13,944 nucleotides of DNA from UBA5359 sp028699365 [NCBI: bacterium] (GTDB taxonomy: Bacteria; UBP13; UBA5359), in assembly GCA_028699365.1 (NCBI GenBank), contig JAQVUQ010000027.1, positions 1 to 13,944 on the forward strand. Reading direction: 5' to 3'. Under the pieces are notes generated by a model, which was not told the origin of the DNA, ran no database searches, and saw only the letters and a program-made list of their open reading frames with translations. Position 1 is the first letter of the stretch; every line of letters starts with the position of its first letter. Position numbers and translations under genes: made by a program. Positions 12,474 through 13,944 of this stretch are shown in pieces.

Positions 12474-13944
12474 ATGAAGTTTCGAGATCGAATGGTCAAG
12501 TGTTCCATCAAATCGCTGCTATGTCTGTCAGTCCTCTTTTGTGCGGGAATATCTTATGCTGCCGAATATTACGTCGACCCCGGCGGCAGCAACGGCAATC
12601 CGGGTACGGACGCCTTGCCGTGGGCGACCATAGCCTATGGGACAGGCCAGATTCAGCCCGGTGACGTGCTGCATATACGTCCGGGAACATATAGGGATTC
12701 CGCCAGGATAAACATCAGGGACAACAACGTCTCTCTCCTGGGAGAGGGCACGGTTGCAGTGGACCCGTGTTTTTCCGAGTTTCAGACCGTCAATAACGGG
12801 GCCTGGACTCTGTATGACGCCGGTAGAAACATATACCGGACGACCAATACCTACAGCCCTACTGCGGAGACTGAGAACGTATGGGGTACATTCGAATATG
12901 ACGGCGGCAGGTATAAGCTTGTTACTTATCCTACTTATGCCAAGTTAAGCTCGGATTATCAATATTTGGGACAGTATGCCGGGCCGGGTATGTTCTGGGA
13001 TAAAAATGGTGATCAGCGCATCTATATTCGCCTGGCCAAGACTGAGCAGATGAACCTTCTGGGTTACGGCAGCCTACCCGACGATCCCAACCAGCTTGTC
13101 ATGCACATCACCAATGCCGGAGCGTTTATTTACATCCATGCGGGTTACAGCGGCGTCACCGTGTCCGGTATTACCTTGAAGCAGGGAACAATGCGCTTCG
13201 GCACAGGCAGTTACGATTGCACCGTGAGTAACCTGAAGCTGGATGGCACGGCCACGCGGTACGGCATACGTGTATTAGATACGTCGCACAGCATGACTTT
13301 TGACGGGCTGGAGATCAACGACTATTTTCCCGCCTGGCTGACCTGGGAGGACGTAAAGAGCGTCTATGACACCACCATGATGGACTACGGCCTGTATATC
13401 CACAGAGACACGCACGATATAACAATCAAAAACTCGATATTCAAGAACCTGCACGACGCCATCGATATACTGTATACCGGCTATAATTACAGCATTTACA
13501 ACAACGAGTTCAGCGATATACAGGACGATTCAGTGCAGTTGGGGTCGGCCACTTATGAGGTGGATATCCATCACAACAGGATGATCCGCGTCGGCACCGG
13601 CGTCTCCCGCCAGAGCGTCACGGATGCTTCCGGGAATCCGGTTGACAACCCGCAGCCCGGCAGAAAATACATTCACCATAATATCATCGATGCCAGCCAG
13701 GAGAAGCTGTTTTATAGAAAGCGCGCCGACGGCACCTACTCCAGCCCTAATGCCGATGCCGACGGCTACTATTGCCTGCGTGCCTTTACGGCGCATAGCC
13801 CCGACAAGATCGGGACCGACGGGGATCCACGGTATATCTACAACAATACGATTCTGATAGGCGACACCGTCGGCGGCCTGGGGGTGGACCTGTACGGGCA
13901 GCCGTACAGGAGCACCGACCCGTACCAGAAGGTGATAAACAATA
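12474..13944 (+). CDS. Secreted right-handed beta-helix protein, putative polysaccharide lyase (3'-truncated)
   Basis: This gene runs off the window: 490 codons are open with no stop. The start is set by AGGAGG 7 nt upstream of ATG 12474. The N-terminus is a Sec signal peptide: basic residues at 2-13, a hydrophobic core SLLCLSVLFCAGI, and likely cleavage near ISYAA-EYY (residues 30/31). The mature protein opens with Y-Y-V-D-P-G-G-S-N-G-N-P-G-T, then L-P-W-A-T-I, PGDVLHIRPGTYRD and V-S-L-L-G-E-G, the standard beginning of PL6/PL9-like and DUF1565-type parallel beta-helix proteins. From about residue 230 onward, coil repeats are evident, such as YSGVTVSGITLKQG, HDITIKNSIFKNLHDAID, YSIYNNEFSDIQDDSVQ, DIHHNRM and YIHHNIID. 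It probably binds or cleaves a polysaccharide outside the cytoplasm. A lyase active site cannot be assigned confidently because the C-terminus is missing and the family is diverse. It is the only complete-N-terminus product here with a clear export signal other than the pseudopilin. Confidence 0.85.
   Translation, partial: MKFRDRMVKCSIKSLLCLSVLFCAGISYAAEYYVDPGGSNGNPGTDALPWATIAYGTGQIQPGDVLHIRPGTYRDSARINIRDNNVSLLGEGTVAVDPCFSEFQTVNNGAWTLYDAGRNIYRTTNTYSPTAETENVWGTFEYDGGRYKLVTYPTYAKLSSDYQYLGQYAGPGMFWDKNGDQRIYIRLAKTEQMNLLGYGSLPDDPNQLVMHITNAGAFIYIHAGYSGVTVSGITLKQGTMRFGTGSYDCTVSNLKLDGTATRYGIRVLDTSHSMTFDGLEINDYFPAWLTWEDVKSVYDTTMMDYGLYIHRDTHDITIKNSIFKNLHDAIDILYTGYNYSIYNNEFSDIQDDSVQLGSATYEVDIHHNRMIRVGTGVSRQSVTDASGNPVDNPQPGRKYIHHNIIDASQEKLFYRKRADGTYSSPNADADGYYCLRAFTAHSPDKIGTDGDPRYIYNNTILIGDTVGGLGVDLYGQPYRSTDPYQKVINN

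Overview
The window is a carbohydrate-utilisation locus from a bacterium, most likely of the Planctomycetota-Verrucomicrobiota-Lentisphaerota (PVC) group. The clues are a short pseudopilin with an H-X9-DG signature, a URO-D-like protein inside a glycan operon, paired sulfatases, and a GntR/LacI hybrid regulator next to the pseudopilin. Lentisphaerota or an anaerobic Planctomycetota lineage fits best, but this is inference from gene content and not a phylogenetic result. Base composition is moderately GC-rich and even across the coding regions. I see no tRNA, rRNA, CRISPR array, transposase, insertion sequence or clear sign of recent transfer.

Layout. (1) 2-862: C-terminal two-thirds of a sugar ABC-transporter solute-binding protein, closed by a strong intrinsic terminator at 897-931. 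(2) 971-1861, minus strand: a HAD-superfamily hydrolase, facing away from the next unit. (3) 2097-10406: a tight six-gene plus-strand unit with gaps of 2-41 nt. It encodes a P1-nuclease/phospholipase-C-like zinc protein with a C-terminal NPCBM-like domain, a URO-D/MtaA-like protein, a GH3 enzyme of the NagZ (beta-N-acetylhexosaminidase) type, a first sulfatase, an SGNH esterase with an N-terminal carbohydrate-binding-like module, and a second sulfatase resembling heparan N-sulfatase (SGSH). (4) 10512-11141: an H-X9-DG pseudopilin-like protein. (5) 11233-12351: a GntR-type regulator with a LacI-type sensor domain. (6) 12474 to the window end: a secreted right-handed beta-helix protein, probably a polysaccharide lyase or related glycan-active protein, truncated by the window edge.

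How it may work together (inference). The beta-helix protein is the only complete product with a clear Sec signal peptide. The two sulfatases, the GH3 enzyme, the esterase and the zinc protein all lack one. This suggests that a sulfated, acylated glycan containing amino sugars is cut outside the cytoplasm, that oligosaccharides enter by ABC transport, and that sulfate and acyl groups and terminal hexosamines are removed in the cytoplasm. The most striking regulatory signal is a 12-bp palindrome, TGCATATATGCA. It occurs with at most one mismatch in front of three transcription units: the six-gene operon, the regulator itself and the beta-helix gene. It is a good candidate operator for the locus-encoded regulator.
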